A stretch of 23,654 nucleotides of DNA. Source: Microseira sp003486305. Its GTDB lineage: Bacteria > Cyanobacteriota > Cyanobacteriia > Cyanobacteriales > Aerosakkonemataceae. The stretch covers positions 1-23,654 of the forward strand of contig DALYJX010000107.1 in the NCBI GenBank assembly GCA_031969655.1, in the 5' to 3' direction. This document shows, one piece after another, positions 1 through 8,510 of this stretch; the first letter of the stretch is position 1, and each line of letters starts with the position of its first letter. Both the position numbers and the translations under genes were made by a program. The notes under the pieces are model-generated. The model made no database searches. It had not been told where the DNA came from and saw only the letters and a list, made by a program, of their open reading frames with translations.

Positions 1-379
1 CTGGCCCCATTAATAGTGTATCCGCATCCATATAAATAAAGCGGTCAAACGGGCCATCAAACGCACCATAGCGGCGATGAGTACCAACGCGATGGTAGGG
101 TTCGTTAGTTACTTTACTCCATCGCTGGCGTGCGTTGGGGTGGGTATCCCAAACGTTGCGGACGAATTCATCCCATCGCTGAATCGATTCTTTATCTTGG
201 TATAGTTGGACGTTGGGACGCTTGGCAATTTCCGCTGCAATTCTTTCAGTTTTATCGTCGTAGGGATAAATGCAAACGGGCATGTCTGACCCTAAAATAG
301 CCTCAATGCTGTTGAGTAAAGCAATGAGTTGGTCGTAGACGTAGTCGTTAGCGAGGGTACAAATTCCATCCACGTTCAT
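1..379 (-). CDS. DXD-type nucleotide-sugar glycosyltransferase, 3' end outside window
   Basis: The first 126 codons of a minus-strand gene run off the left edge. The translation begins MNVDGICTLANDYVYDQLIA and continues as a GT-A nucleotide-sugar transferase fold. The N-terminal strand is followed by a segment with CIYPYDDKTE, and then by FIYMDADTLLMGP, whose DAD is the metal and nucleotide-sugar binding DXD motif. It resembles the cyanobacterial nucleotide-sugar transferases annotated as Npun_R2821/Npun_R2822 family; that name is from memory. The ATG at 377-379 overlaps the TGA of the GT10 gene upstream (shared ATGA at 376-379), so translational coupling is likely. It is probably a late enzyme of the glycan cluster. 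Donor and acceptor cannot be told, and the C-terminal half is not visible. Confidence 0.8.
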   Translation of the reverse strand, partial: MNVDGICTLANDYVYDQLIALLNSIEAILGSDMPVCIYPYDDKTERIAAEIAKRPNVQLYQDKESIQRWDEFVRNVWDTHPNARQRWSKVTNEPYHRVGTHRRYGAFDGPFDRFIYMDADTLLMGP

Positions 380-1341
380 GAAAATTTTTCCACGTATTCA
401 GACAGCCAGTTGAGTAAGTTTAGCTTGTGTAGGATAATTTGACGAGCTTCTGCGATCGCATCTTTCGCGGCATACCAAGCATCCGGTGTAGCCGTCACTT
501 CTTGAATATAGGCTAACCCTTTTTCATCCAAACTCGGTAATCTCAGAAAGCTACCGGGAGGAAGCAGCTTGTCAGCCGCAGGCCCGCCGTAATAAATTGG
601 CAAACACCAAGCTAGCAAAGCATCCCATAATTTCTCGCTGACGTACCAGTTGTTTTCAGCATAATTCTCAATCGATAGATTGTAATAGTAGGGCGCCATC
701 GCGTACCATTTGTTGAACATTTGCCCCTTAGTTTTCGCCCAATCCGGTAAGCCACGACCGTATAAATCGAAGTTTACCCGATCATTTTGCAGCAACCTGA
801 CAAATTCTAACCGCTGGCGATGATTCGCAGTCCGGCTAATTCCAGAAGTAATCCAACTGCAAGTTTTTTCCTTTGCAGGGGATGGCATTTCATTTAAATC
901 GTTAAACGAGTTGTTGTGATACCAAATTGCTGGCATATAGTCTGGCGTAGGTGCAAAGTCATCCGGGCCGGAAATATAGCCGCAATATTGTTTAGCTTTT
1001 TCGTAAAGCGCTTTATTTTTATCAACTATTTCCTCTAAAGGCGGTTCTCGCATTAAATAAATAATCCGTTCTTGATTCACCCCGCGAAATTGCGGTCTAA
1101 AATCTTCCTCTTGGGGGGGTTGAAACTTTTTCACCAGTTTCTTCCACCCTTTTTCTGGAGTACGTTTTGGCTCAAAATCGAACTGATACAGCAACAAGAA
1201 ATCTGGCTGAGTTGCCGTCGCCTGCATTTCGATATTTCCCCATACTCCAAAAAAATTGGGGCTTTGTTGCCACAGCCAATCAACTGGACCGGGATTTAAC
1301 CCTACATAACTGCTAACCATTCCGACAATTTTTCTGCTCAT
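376..1341 (-). CDS. GT10 (alpha-1,3/4-fucosyltransferase-like) glycosyltransferase
   Basis: This encodes a 321-residue protein whose C-terminal half carries the GT10 fucosyltransferase signature. The sequence YYYNLSIEN (218-226) is followed by YVSEKLWDALL (233-243) and LPIYYGG (247-253), matching the family pattern of N-S-x-E...YVTEKLxxAL...PVxxG. GT10 enzymes move fucose from GDP-fucose onto GlcNAc or glucose-type acceptors, so fucosylation of the cluster's glycan is inferred. I chose the ATG at 1339-1341. An in-frame TTG at 1351-1353, overlapping the upstream gene's TGA, would add MIAI, but neither start has a clear Shine-Dalgarno. The gene sits 8 bases below the upstream GT4 stop and overlaps the next gene by 4. 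Bacterial GT10-like proteins can use other sugars, so donor specificity is unproven. Confidence 0.8.
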   Translation of the reverse strand: MSRKIVGMVSSYVGLNPGPVDWLWQQSPNFFGVWGNIEMQATATQPDFLLLYQFDFEPKRTPEKGWKKLVKKFQPPQEEDFRPQFRGVNQERIIYLMREPPLEEIVDKNKALYEKAKQYCGYISGPDDFAPTPDYMPAIWYHNNSFNDLNEMPSPAKEKTCSWITSGISRTANHRQRLEFVRLLQNDRVNFDLYGRGLPDWAKTKGQMFNKWYAMAPYYYNLSIENYAENNWYVSEKLWDALLAWCLPIYYGGPAADKLLPPGSFLRLPSLDEKGLAYIQEVTATPDAWYAAKDAIAEARQIILHKLNLLNWLSEYVEKFS

Positions 1342-1349
1342 GATCGCGA

Positions 1350-2543
1350 TCAAACTAAGGTTGGACGCATAGAATCTTCTACATAACTGAGGATTTTCGC
1401 CAGTCTATTTTCGCAGGAAAATTGATTGACAAATTCCATGCTATCTGCATATCCTTCGGTTTTTCTGGGATGGGTTTGTAAAACACGTTGCAAGCATTGA
1501 GCAAATTGATTTGGATCGTCGGGTTCGCACCACCCCGCTACTGCTTTGGTCGATTCAAATTCTTTCAACGGGGGTATTTTTGAAGATACAATTGGCGTTC
1601 CGGAAGCCATATAATCAAACAGTTTTAAAGGCGATGTAAACGTTGCGGCTTCGCCTGAAAGATGGGGATGGGCTAAAATATCGGCTGCTTGCAGTAAGCT
1701 TGCTAGTTTATCTTGGGTTAAATGGCCTAAAAAGGCGATGTTTTCTACTTGTTTTTCCTGCGCTAATTTTTGATAATTCTCTACTTGTTCTGCGTTACCA
1801 CCTGCGAGGGCAAATTGAATCTCCGGTAATTCTTTTGCCACATCAATCAGCAAGTTCACGCCTTTAAATTCGTGCAAAGCTCCCGAATATACTACCAAAT
1901 GTTGCCGTTTATTCCCCAACAGTTTTTGTCGCCATTCTGCGGCTTTTTCTGGTTGTCTTTCTAAAAATAAATGGTTAAATCCGTTGTGCAGTTTAATAAC
2001 TTTTTCGGGCGGCATCCCGTTTTGGATCATCGTTTCTCGAATTGTATCGGCGACGGTTACGGAAATTTGAAATAGCGGGCTTTTAACGATTTCGGGTTCA
2101 AATTTTTTTTCTTCGTGGTGGTGGTGTTCGTAAATTGCGGGAATGCCTTGTTTAATTGCTGCTTTAACAAAGTTCCAGTCGCGCGTGTGGACGATTTTAG
2201 TATGGCGAAGGATATGCAGGGGGAAATAGTATTTTGTAGCGAGCGTGCTAGAATTTGTCAGTTTATTATTCACAAAGTCTATAGGCCAAGGCATGGGCAG
2301 GGGCGCTACTTTTAATTTATCCTGAATGTTGTAAAATTTTGCCAGTTCTTCGTCTGGCTTGCGAGGGCGAAACGGGAAGATTAAATCGATGGGATTTAAT
2401 GCTTTTAATCCCTTTTGCAGGTAAACTAAAACTGCTGGGTAACCCAGGTTTGCAGCCGCGTTAGCCGTATGGGCGACTTGAACGAGGTGCGCTTGGGCTT
2501 GGGGTAAAACATTGCGGGTAAAAAAAATATAGTGCTTGGTCAT
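1350..2543 (-). CDS. GT4 family glycosyltransferase
   Basis: This is a 397-residue retaining glycosyltransferase of the GT-B fold. The N-terminal half holds a glycine-poor acceptor domain with an unusual natural HHHH run (140-143). The C-terminal half has VVYSGALHEFKGVNLLI (217-233), FALAGG (244-249), a switch region AADILAHPHLSGE (286-298), and SPLKLFDYMASGTPIV (304-319). The last motif stands for the GT4 E-x7-E donor site, but the second Glu is Asp and the first is absent, as in other SPxKLFEY-type GT4 enzymes. It lies 11 bases downstream of the ABC exporter gene and no strong ribosome-binding site is visible, so coupling to that gene is plausible. The sugar donor and acceptor are unknown. 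Confidence 0.88.
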   Translation of the reverse strand: MTKHYIFFTRNVLPQAQAHLVQVAHTANAAANLGYPAVLVYLQKGLKALNPIDLIFPFRPRKPDEELAKFYNIQDKLKVAPLPMPWPIDFVNNKLTNSSTLATKYYFPLHILRHTKIVHTRDWNFVKAAIKQGIPAIYEHHHHEEKKFEPEIVKSPLFQISVTVADTIRETMIQNGMPPEKVIKLHNGFNHLFLERQPEKAAEWRQKLLGNKRQHLVVYSGALHEFKGVNLLIDVAKELPEIQFALAGGNAEQVENYQKLAQEKQVENIAFLGHLTQDKLASLLQAADILAHPHLSGEAATFTSPLKLFDYMASGTPIVSSKIPPLKEFESTKAVAGWCEPDDPNQFAQCLQRVLQTHPRKTEGYADSMEFVNQFSCENRLAKILSYVEDSMRPTLV

Positions 2544-2554
2544 AGGATGGGATT

Positions 2555-4585
2555 TTAGTTACTTTCAACCTTGGCTTGTTCCGCAGCTTTGCGCGTATCT
2601 TCAAACAATTCCAGGGTATTGAGCAGGCCGATCGCGGAACTGTAGGATAGTTCTAGCAATTCGCTTTGCTCTTCTGGGGTGTCTACCATATCGTCAGCGA
2701 GTAAGCGCAACGAACCGATCATCGTGTTTAAACGGCTGCGAAATTCGTAGGAAAAACGAGTTTTAAACGTGCCGTTGTTGTTAGAATTGTTCGGATTGTC
2801 GCTAAATTGCATCGAGTAGAGACGCGCATAGTAGCCGCCTTTGCGTAACAATTCTGAGTGGGTTCCCACTTCTACAACCCTGCCTTGATCGAGGACGGCA
2901 ATTTGATGGGCTTTTTGTACCGTAGAGAGACGGTGAGCAATTACTAGAGTAGTGCGATCGCGACTCAGTTCTTCGATTGCTTGTTGTACTAACCGTTCGG
3001 AAACCGTATCCAAGGCGCTGGTAGCTTCATCCAGAATTAAGATATCCGGATCTTGTACCAGGGCGCGCGCGATCGCCAGCCGCTGTCTCTGTCCCCCGGA
3101 TAATAATACACCGCGATCGCCAATCAACGTATCAAACCCCTTCGGCAGTCGCATAATAAACTCATAAGCATTGGCTCGCTTCGCCGCATCGATAATTTCT
3201 TCCTCTGTCGCTTCTGGACGCCCATAGCAAATATTATTGCGAACCGTATTATTGAACAAAAACGTATCTTGGCTGACAATTCCCATTGACTTTCGCAGCG
3301 TTCTGAAATCGAATTGACGCAGATCGATTCCGTCTAGGGTAATGCTGCCACTTGTTGGGTCGTAAAATCGGGGTAACAAATCTGCCAAGGTAGATTTACC
3401 CGCGCCCGAACCCCCCACCAACGCCAAGGTTGTGCCGCGCGGCAGGTATAAACTAATCTCTTTTAAAACTAATTCCTGACGATTGGGATAGGCGAAGCTG
3501 ATGTTATTAAAATGAATCCCTTCGCGCAATTGTTGATAAGGTAATGTCCCCCTACTCATAAACGGTTTGTTATCCCGACGCAAGAAGTCGTATAAAATTT
3601 CTAAACTGGCATCGGTATTTGCTAAAGCGCTTCTGGCACTGTTTAACTGGTAAACAAATGGCATTAACCGGAACAGCAATAATAAGTAAGTCAGCAGTAC
3701 CGTTGAGAGCGCCTCTAACTCGTTGCCAAAAAACGTGCGACCGAGAAAGACAATCCCCATTAACCCAATAATCCCAGTTACCTCGCTTACTGGGCCGATC
3801 GCCCCTGAATTTGCCTGGGACTGGAAATCGGCTTTTTCGCGATCGCGGATTAATTTTTGCAGGCGGTGATACTCTCTGCCTTCGTTTCCCGTTGCTTTTA
3901 CCAGTCGAATACCGCTGAGGGTTTCCAATACCCCAATCGAATAAGCTTTAGACAATTCTGAAAGTTGTTTGCCAAAATCCTTGGATCTGATTACCCAGTA
4001 TTGATTGACTAGGGCGACTAAACCCAATAAAACCGTTGAAGCTACCGTTAGTTGCCACGAAATTGCTAGCAGCAAACCGACAAACACCAAAACAGTTATG
4101 CCGATAATAATTAGCCGCAGCACCGTTCCCATAGCCGCAGCTGTCCGGCCTAATTCTCCTCCCAAGCGGTTGATCACGTCTCCCACTTTTGTTTGGGTAT
4201 AAAAGCCCAAATCCACTTCTAGCAGCAGGCGCAGTCCGGCGTCTCGCAAATCCGTTGTCAGCCTCCGCGTCAGCGCACTGGCTACTAAACCTGCGATATA
4301 TCCGGTCACGTTCTTCAAAATAATAATCGCTACGATCGCCCCTGCCATCACCAGCAGACGCCACTCTGCTGGAACGCTATCAAAGGGCGCCATAATAGTT
4401 TTAAGAATCGGCGGGCCATCTTTTAGCGTGACGTTTTGACCCAAAAAATTTAAAATAATTGGGGCAATTAGGGCTGTACTGACGCCGTTAAACAAGCCTC
4501 CCGAAAAGCCCAAAATAATTGTTGCTACAATCCAAAGTGGATATTTGCGAATAAAAGCTTGAAAGAGCAGCTTACTGTAAGACAT
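2555..4585 (-). CDS. MsbA/HepA-like ABC exporter with degenerate HisKA-like C-terminal tail
   Basis: This 676-residue half-transporter fuses a membrane domain (helices near residues 15-45, 76-100, 153-195 and 268-312) to an ATPase domain. The ATPase has Walker A GGSGAGKST (391-399), Q-loop Q439, signature LSGGQ (495-499), Walker B ILILDE (515-520), SALD (523-526) and switch H551. It belongs to the lipid/glycan exporter group (MsbA, HepA) and probably flips a lipid-linked glycan made by the neighbouring enzymes. The domain is complete by about residue 592. An Asn/Ser linker then leads to 611-676, which reads like a kinase H-box and helix: FSYEFRSRLN, then DDMVDTPEEQSELLE. Tyr613 sits where the phosphorylated His would be. 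Typical MsbA-like proteins stop near 580-610 residues. A type I protein exporter is unlikely, since no HlyD partner is adjacent. Confidence 0.92.
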   Translation of the reverse strand: MSYSKLLFQAFIRKYPLWIVATIILGFSGGLFNGVSTALIAPIILNFLGQNVTLKDGPPILKTIMAPFDSVPAEWRLLVMAGAIVAIIILKNVTGYIAGLVASALTRRLTTDLRDAGLRLLLEVDLGFYTQTKVGDVINRLGGELGRTAAAMGTVLRLIIIGITVLVFVGLLLAISWQLTVASTVLLGLVALVNQYWVIRSKDFGKQLSELSKAYSIGVLETLSGIRLVKATGNEGREYHRLQKLIRDREKADFQSQANSGAIGPVSEVTGIIGLMGIVFLGRTFFGNELEALSTVLLTYLLLLFRLMPFVYQLNSARSALANTDASLEILYDFLRRDNKPFMSRGTLPYQQLREGIHFNNISFAYPNRQELVLKEISLYLPRGTTLALVGGSGAGKSTLADLLPRFYDPTSGSITLDGIDLRQFDFRTLRKSMGIVSQDTFLFNNTVRNNICYGRPEATEEEIIDAAKRANAYEFIMRLPKGFDTLIGDRGVLLSGGQRQRLAIARALVQDPDILILDEATSALDTVSERLVQQAIEELSRDRTTLVIAHRLSTVQKAHQIAVLDQGRVVEVGTHSELLRKGGYYARLYSMQFSDNPNNSNNNGTFKTRFSYEFRSRLNTMIGSLRLLADDMVDTPEEQSELLELSYSSAIGLLNTLELFEDTRKAAEQAKVESN

Positions 4586-4671
4586 GCAGGAATTCCCGCT
4601 TCAAGTAATGGGGTTTTATTTGATGCGATCGCCTTTCAATGAAAGACGGCTAAATCAATCATTTTAACCAA

Positions 4672-4687
4672 ACTTCTTTTCAGAAGT
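4672..4687 (-). terminator. Weak hairpin in the gap between GT4 and ABC genes
   Basis: The 126-base gap (4586-4711) between the GT4 stop and the ABC start is AT-rich and carries a HIP1 octamer at 4625-4632. A 6-bp hairpin, ACTTCT (4672-4677) and AGAAGT (4682-4687) around a 4-base loop, lies about 25 bases beyond the GT4 stop. On the minus strand it is followed by TTGGTT, not a proper U-tract, so termination would be weak or absent. The gap is long enough for an internal promoter for the exporter, but no convincing -35/-10 pair was found. Confidence 0.25.
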
Positions 4688-4711
4688 CAGTCAAAATTTT
4701 AACATTTTTTC

Positions 4712-5890
4712 TTAGAACTTCGACATCACCTCTGATAATATCCGTGACATCGCATCTATACTATAATACGCTACGCATCTCTCTCTGGCTTGTTTGCCTT
4801 GCTCCAAGGCTGACTCAAAATTTTGGAAAATCAATTGAATTTGCTGGGCAATTTGCTCTGGACTACTCGGATCGACTAAATAACCAGTACCGCCTAAAAT
4901 TTCTGGGATATCGCCGACTCTTGTAGCCAAAATTGGCTTCGCCATAGCCATCCCGTCGGTGAGTTTCAGGGGAAACTGAGCCACGGCTGCGGGAATATCG
5001 CGCTGGGGAACCACTACAATATCAGCAGCTGCGACGACTTCGGGCATGGTAGTAACGGGAAACTTTGGCAGTTTGATAATCCAGCGTCCCCATTGTTGAA
5101 TTAGTTTCTCGTCATAGTCATCGTAGGGGCTGCCGCCTACGATCGCAAGTCTTAAATCTGGTTCGTTGAGTCGATCTAAAGCGATTAAAACATCTTCGAT
5201 ACCCTTGTAGGGGCGGGGCGCTCCTGGAAACATTAGGATGCGATATCCAGAAAGCCCGTAACGCTCTCGACTTTTTTCGGCGTCGTACCGCGTCGGATCG
5301 AACAGCGTAGTATCTTTGCCGTTGGGGATGCAAACGCCGCCAAACCGCTTTTGCAAAAATTGGGTATGAACGGTAATCGCATCGGCACTTTTTACGTAGC
5401 CTTCCATCCATTTTAGATAAAGCGGATGGTCGGGAAATCTCAGCGCTCCATTCGGTTTTAAAATGTCCCTTGCCAGTTGTTTAAACGAGGGGCGATACTG
5501 CAATTGGTCGCCGCCGAACCAGCCTACTTCCCAGTCGTCGATATCTAATATTACCGGACGACTGCGATTTAACTTTTTAATCAAAGGCAGACCAAAGCTT
5601 GTCGGCTTCGGCCTCATGGCATAGATAATATCTCCATCGAGTTTATCTAAAAGTTGTTTAGCCGAACTCAAAAACTTGGGATAGCCTTGAGCGCGAATGC
5701 AAGTTATCGGTATTTCGGTATTAAATTTGGCCTCTTGGTCTTTATCGAAAACAAATCCCACGATTTCGACATCGTAGTCTATTTGTCGCAGTGCTTGCGC
5801 GAGTAAAAACGAACGAACGCCGCCGCCTTCCCACCTTCCAGCACCGCTTTTTGATAGATCGCTAACAACTAAAGATACTTTTCTTTTCAT
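4712..5890 (-). CDS. GT4 family glycosyltransferase
   Basis: This is a 392-residue GT-B fold enzyme. The N-terminus has the acceptor-domain glycine loop GGGVRSFLLAQAL (22-34) after a first beta strand. The centre has DIDDWEVGW (116-124). The donor domain begins at RILMFPGAPRPYKGIEDVL (217-235), continues with LAIVGGSPYDD (248-258), and ends with FPLKLTDGMAMAKPILATRV (306-325). As in the GT4 gene at 1350-2543, Asp replaces the second Glu of the usual E-x7-E motif. Start ATG is at 5888-5890, 15 bases below the GT8-like gene. Upstream spacing and strand place it in the same transcription unit. It probably adds one sugar to the growing glycan; substrate unknown. Confidence 0.88.
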   Translation of the reverse strand: MKRKVSLVVSDLSKSGAGRWEGGGVRSFLLAQALRQIDYDVEIVGFVFDKDQEAKFNTEIPITCIRAQGYPKFLSSAKQLLDKLDGDIIYAMRPKPTSFGLPLIKKLNRSRPVILDIDDWEVGWFGGDQLQYRPSFKQLARDILKPNGALRFPDHPLYLKWMEGYVKSADAITVHTQFLQKRFGGVCIPNGKDTTLFDPTRYDAEKSRERYGLSGYRILMFPGAPRPYKGIEDVLIALDRLNEPDLRLAIVGGSPYDDYDEKLIQQWGRWIIKLPKFPVTTMPEVVAAADIVVVPQRDIPAAVAQFPLKLTDGMAMAKPILATRVGDIPEILGGTGYLVDPSSPEQIAQQIQLIFQNFESALEQGKQARERCVAYYSIDAMSRILSEVMSKF

Positions 5891-5905
5891 GTTATGATTC
5901 TCGCT

Positions 5906-6733
5906 TTAGCGCCGCCGCCAAGGATTTTCAACTTGATTGGGGAGAAACCATTTAGCCAAGCGATCGAAAATTCTCGTGTAGAGCGATCGCGTAATATTTT
6001 TAGCATATTGGGGCCGATACGGATACGTACAGTGAAGCACTTTGATCGGTTCGCTGATGTTGTAATTTCCCTTCCATTTATCCAGAAAATTATATGTCGC
6101 TGGCAAAACTTTCAAACTCGGTTTAACCGTTTCCATCGCCGCCGCAAATGCTCCTTGGTCTTTCAGCAGCAGCACATCTTGATTTTTTAATATCACCTCT
6201 TCAAAATAACTCCTCCACTTGGCAAACAATTCTTCATTTTTGTCACTTTTTCTATACCCCAAAACCCCCGTATTGTATTGAATGGTTTTTTCATTTAGCG
6301 GCAATCCAACTTTTTGCAGCGTTGGCAGTATTTCTTCCTTTCCTCTCAGCAAATTAGAAGCTTTTGTGATGTCAGGCTGCACATCTTCCGTAACTAAAAA
6401 ATCTACTTCATCTAATGCTGCAAAAAGTTCGTCAATTTTATCTAACAAGCAAATATCGCAATCGAGGAATATTGTTTTTTCAAAAGGTGATGCTTCATAC
6501 AACGCAACCTTTGCCAGTCGCGAAGCTAAAACCGGATTTTCATTAGCCGGTGCTCCTTTAAGGATGACATTGGGAAAAGCTTTGAGCAAAGTTTGCAGAT
6601 AAAAAGGAACCCGGTCGATCAAAATGACAATCGGTTCAGTATGGAACTTCCTGATTGCTGCTAAAAAATGCACGCAGTCTTGGAATGAGTAAATACCTGT
6701 CAAAATTGTGATAAATCCTTTTGTTTCTTTCAT
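5906..6733 (-). CDS. GT8-like nucleotide-sugar glycosyltransferase
   Basis: This encodes a 275-residue GT-A fold protein. After an N-terminal beta-alpha-beta unit comes TIFLDCDICLLDKIDELF (87-104), in which DCD (91-93) is the DXD metal and nucleotide-sugar site. IQYNTGVLGYRKS (151-163) and KDQGAFAAAM (191-200) are the family's typical donor and acceptor loop signatures. The start is taken as the ATG at 6731-6733, because an AGGGG ribosome-binding site lies just upstream. A TTG at 6754 is in frame but overlaps the previous gene and lacks this support. It is flanked by a GT2 gene 14 bases upstream and a GT4 gene 15 bases downstream. The role is inferred to be one transfer step in glycan assembly. 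Confidence 0.8.
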   Translation of the reverse strand: MKETKGFITILTGIYSFQDCVHFLAAIRKFHTEPIVILIDRVPFYLQTLLKAFPNVILKGAPANENPVLASRLAKVALYEASPFEKTIFLDCDICLLDKIDELFAALDEVDFLVTEDVQPDITKASNLLRGKEEILPTLQKVGLPLNEKTIQYNTGVLGYRKSDKNEELFAKWRSYFEEVILKNQDVLLLKDQGAFAAAMETVKPSLKVLPATYNFLDKWKGNYNISEPIKVLHCTYPYRPQYAKNITRSLYTRIFDRLAKWFLPNQVENPWRRR

Positions 6734-6747
6734 TTTTACCCCTTGTG

Positions 6748-7647
6748 TTACCAAAAATTATAATCTTCTATTTCCCAAAATCCTTCTGGCAATTCCAATT
6801 TTTTGCGTACTACTCTCTTCCCCTTGTATACATACATTGATTCGCTCATTTTCCTCAGCTTGGGAATTCTATTTATTTTCAGCTTTAGCGCGCTCTTTCT
6901 AGTATAGTTGGGTGCCCAATTTAGTTGTTCTCGCATCTCGGCAAGTGACTTTTCAGATTCTGTCACGTACTTCTTATAGTTTTGACTATTCCGCGAGTTA
7001 AATTGACGCCGAAATCCAGCTATCGGTGAGTTTACTCCATATAAATCTGCGTGCAAAAAAAAGCGCGCCCAGAGGTCAAAATCGCCCGCAAGTGAATATT
7101 CGGTGCGAATGTGACCCCCTATTTTTTCCCACAAACTCCGCTTCCAAAAGGTAGACTCCTGCTGTATCCAACCGAATGCTTTTCGACTCGAACCTAAGTA
7201 ACAACCATCCAGAAATGCCTCTTTTGAGTAGCCAGGAATTGACCGCAGTCCCTTAAAAAAACCATGATAATCCCAAGAACCTGGATAGAGGGTTGTTAAC
7301 CATTCAATTTGAGGAAATGCAGAGATAATGCTGCATACAGTCTTAAAAGCCCAAGGATAGTACATATCATCGCTGTTTATCCAAGCGAGAATTTCACCTG
7401 TAGAACGAGCAAATCCTTTATTAATTGCATCATATTGACCCTGGTCTGGTTCGCTACACCAGTAATGCAGATAATTCTCGTATTTTTTAATAATTTCCAC
7501 ACTCCCGTCTTTAGAACCCCCATCAATAATTATATATTCAAGGTTAGGATATTCCTGTGACAATACGCTCTTGATGGTTGCTTCAAGAAAATTAGCTTGG
7601 TTGAAAGAAGGAGTTATTATAGAGAGTCGCGGACAATTTTTATCCAT
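6748..7647 (-). CDS. GT2 family glycosyltransferase
   Basis: This 299-residue inverting glycosyltransferase has the full GT2 (GT-A) pattern. LSIITPSFNQANFLEATIKS (8-27) is the nucleotide-binding start, YIIIDGGSKDGS (38-49) holds the first conserved Asp, and AWINSDDMYYP (88-98) contains the SDD form of the DXD motif. Further on, SLAGDFDLWARFF carries the ED-like catalytic region. No membrane segments are seen, so it is cytosolic and works on soluble or lipid-linked acceptors. A strong GGGAGG ribosome-binding site (7657-7662) overlaps the end of the preceding gene, and only 6 bases separate the two. It lies inside the HIP1-free stretch of the cluster. Confidence 0.92.
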   Translation of the reverse strand: MDKNCPRLSIITPSFNQANFLEATIKSVLSQEYPNLEYIIIDGGSKDGSVEIIKKYENYLHYWCSEPDQGQYDAINKGFARSTGEILAWINSDDMYYPWAFKTVCSIISAFPQIEWLTTLYPGSWDYHGFFKGLRSIPGYSKEAFLDGCYLGSSRKAFGWIQQESTFWKRSLWEKIGGHIRTEYSLAGDFDLWARFFLHADLYGVNSPIAGFRRQFNSRNSQNYKKYVTESEKSLAEMREQLNWAPNYTRKSALKLKINRIPKLRKMSESMYVYKGKRVVRKKLELPEGFWEIEDYNFW

Positions 7648-7653
7648 AATTAT

Positions 7654-8475
7654 TTACCTCCCTTTTATAAATGTTTTGGCTATTTTTTTGATTTCATCTG
7701 AATAATCACCCGCGAATACATGACCCCGACTGCCACTTCTACCTATGATGTCGTACTTTGTATCCATTGCCGTAAAATTTTTGCCAATTAAATCATCGTA
7801 ATATGCGTGTTCAAGATAATAACCGACTTTATCGTTAACTCGCTTGTACGAATCGAGCAGATTTTTTTTAAAAAAAGCAACGTTTGACTTAAAAAACGCT
7901 GCATTTACATAAACATTAGGGTTATGCGGCGCTTTAAAACCTCTTGTTTTTAGCGAAAATAAGTAAGATTTAAAAGTTTCCTTATAAAGGCTTATGCTTG
8001 ATTCAAATACCTTTTTTTTAGCAGCGCTCTGGTGGATTTTGAATACATTAGAAAATTGAGCATACTGCTGCTGTATTTGACAAAACTCCGGGATAAACAA
8101 TCGTCCTGTAATTTTATAAAAGTTTATATTGTCATTTAGATGAGAGCTACCCTGGAGGGCATATTTAATTATTTTTCCTTCTCCATAGCCTTTCCCATAC
8201 CTTTGAGCCTCCCGATTTCCATCAAAAACTAATACTTCCAAAATTTTTCCTTCATCTTTGGCAAATTGCTGAATTTTGTCAAAATCATAATCTGTCTGAC
8301 TGTTTTCACAAAATATAATTGTATTAATTGGAGTCAGATCGATCCATGAAATCAGAGCGCACAAGTATTCTAACAACCTTTCCTCTGAATTATTGATTTT
8401 AACGTAAGGAGTATCGCCAACGTTAATCGTTGCTGTCATTAACAGAGGTTCTACCGCCGGTAGCTTTGTTTCCAC
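7654..8475 (-). CDS. Uncharacterised glycan-cluster protein, possible GT-A-like transferase
   Basis: I do not recognise this 273-residue protein with confidence. It starts at a GTG (8473-8475) preceded by GGAG eight bases upstream; an internal ATG at 8439 is the alternative. Visible features are a Rossmann-like TIIFCENSQTDYDF (52-65), EVLVFDGN (80-87), a Gly-rich GKGYGEGKIIKYAL (94-107), then FYKITGRLFI (119-128), and a basic middle with many Lys and Phe. The order strand, ENS, GKGYGE, KITGR recalls unnamed proteins of O-antigen and capsule clusters that look like divergent GT-A glycosyltransferases. No clear DXD was found. The sequence is AT-rich with A and T homopolymers. Its place between GT2 and GT11 genes supports a role in glycan synthesis, by inference only. 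Confidence 0.7.
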   Translation of the reverse strand: METKLPAVEPLLMTATINVGDTPYVKINNSEERLLEYLCALISWIDLTPINTIIFCENSQTDYDFDKIQQFAKDEGKILEVLVFDGNREAQRYGKGYGEGKIIKYALQGSSHLNDNINFYKITGRLFIPEFCQIQQQYAQFSNVFKIHQSAAKKKVFESSISLYKETFKSYLFSLKTRGFKAPHNPNVYVNAAFFKSNVAFFKKNLLDSYKRVNDKVGYYLEHAYYDDLIGKNFTAMDTKYDIIGRSGSRGHVFAGDYSDEIKKIAKTFIKGR

Positions 8476-8510
8476 GTTTAGTTCTCCGCGCGCTCTTTAA
8501 TCTTTCGGAT

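Noticed and set aside
3948..4364. Minus-strand 138-codon frame inside the ABC gene
   Set aside because: It is an alternate frame of the transporter's membrane domain and is Arg-rich, without membrane or family features.
2555..4585. ABC exporter as the type I secretion ATPase for the RTX protein
   Set aside because: It sits in a glycan cluster, lacks a C39-like N-terminal domain and an adjacent HlyD partner, and resembles MsbA/HepA lipid-glycan exporters.
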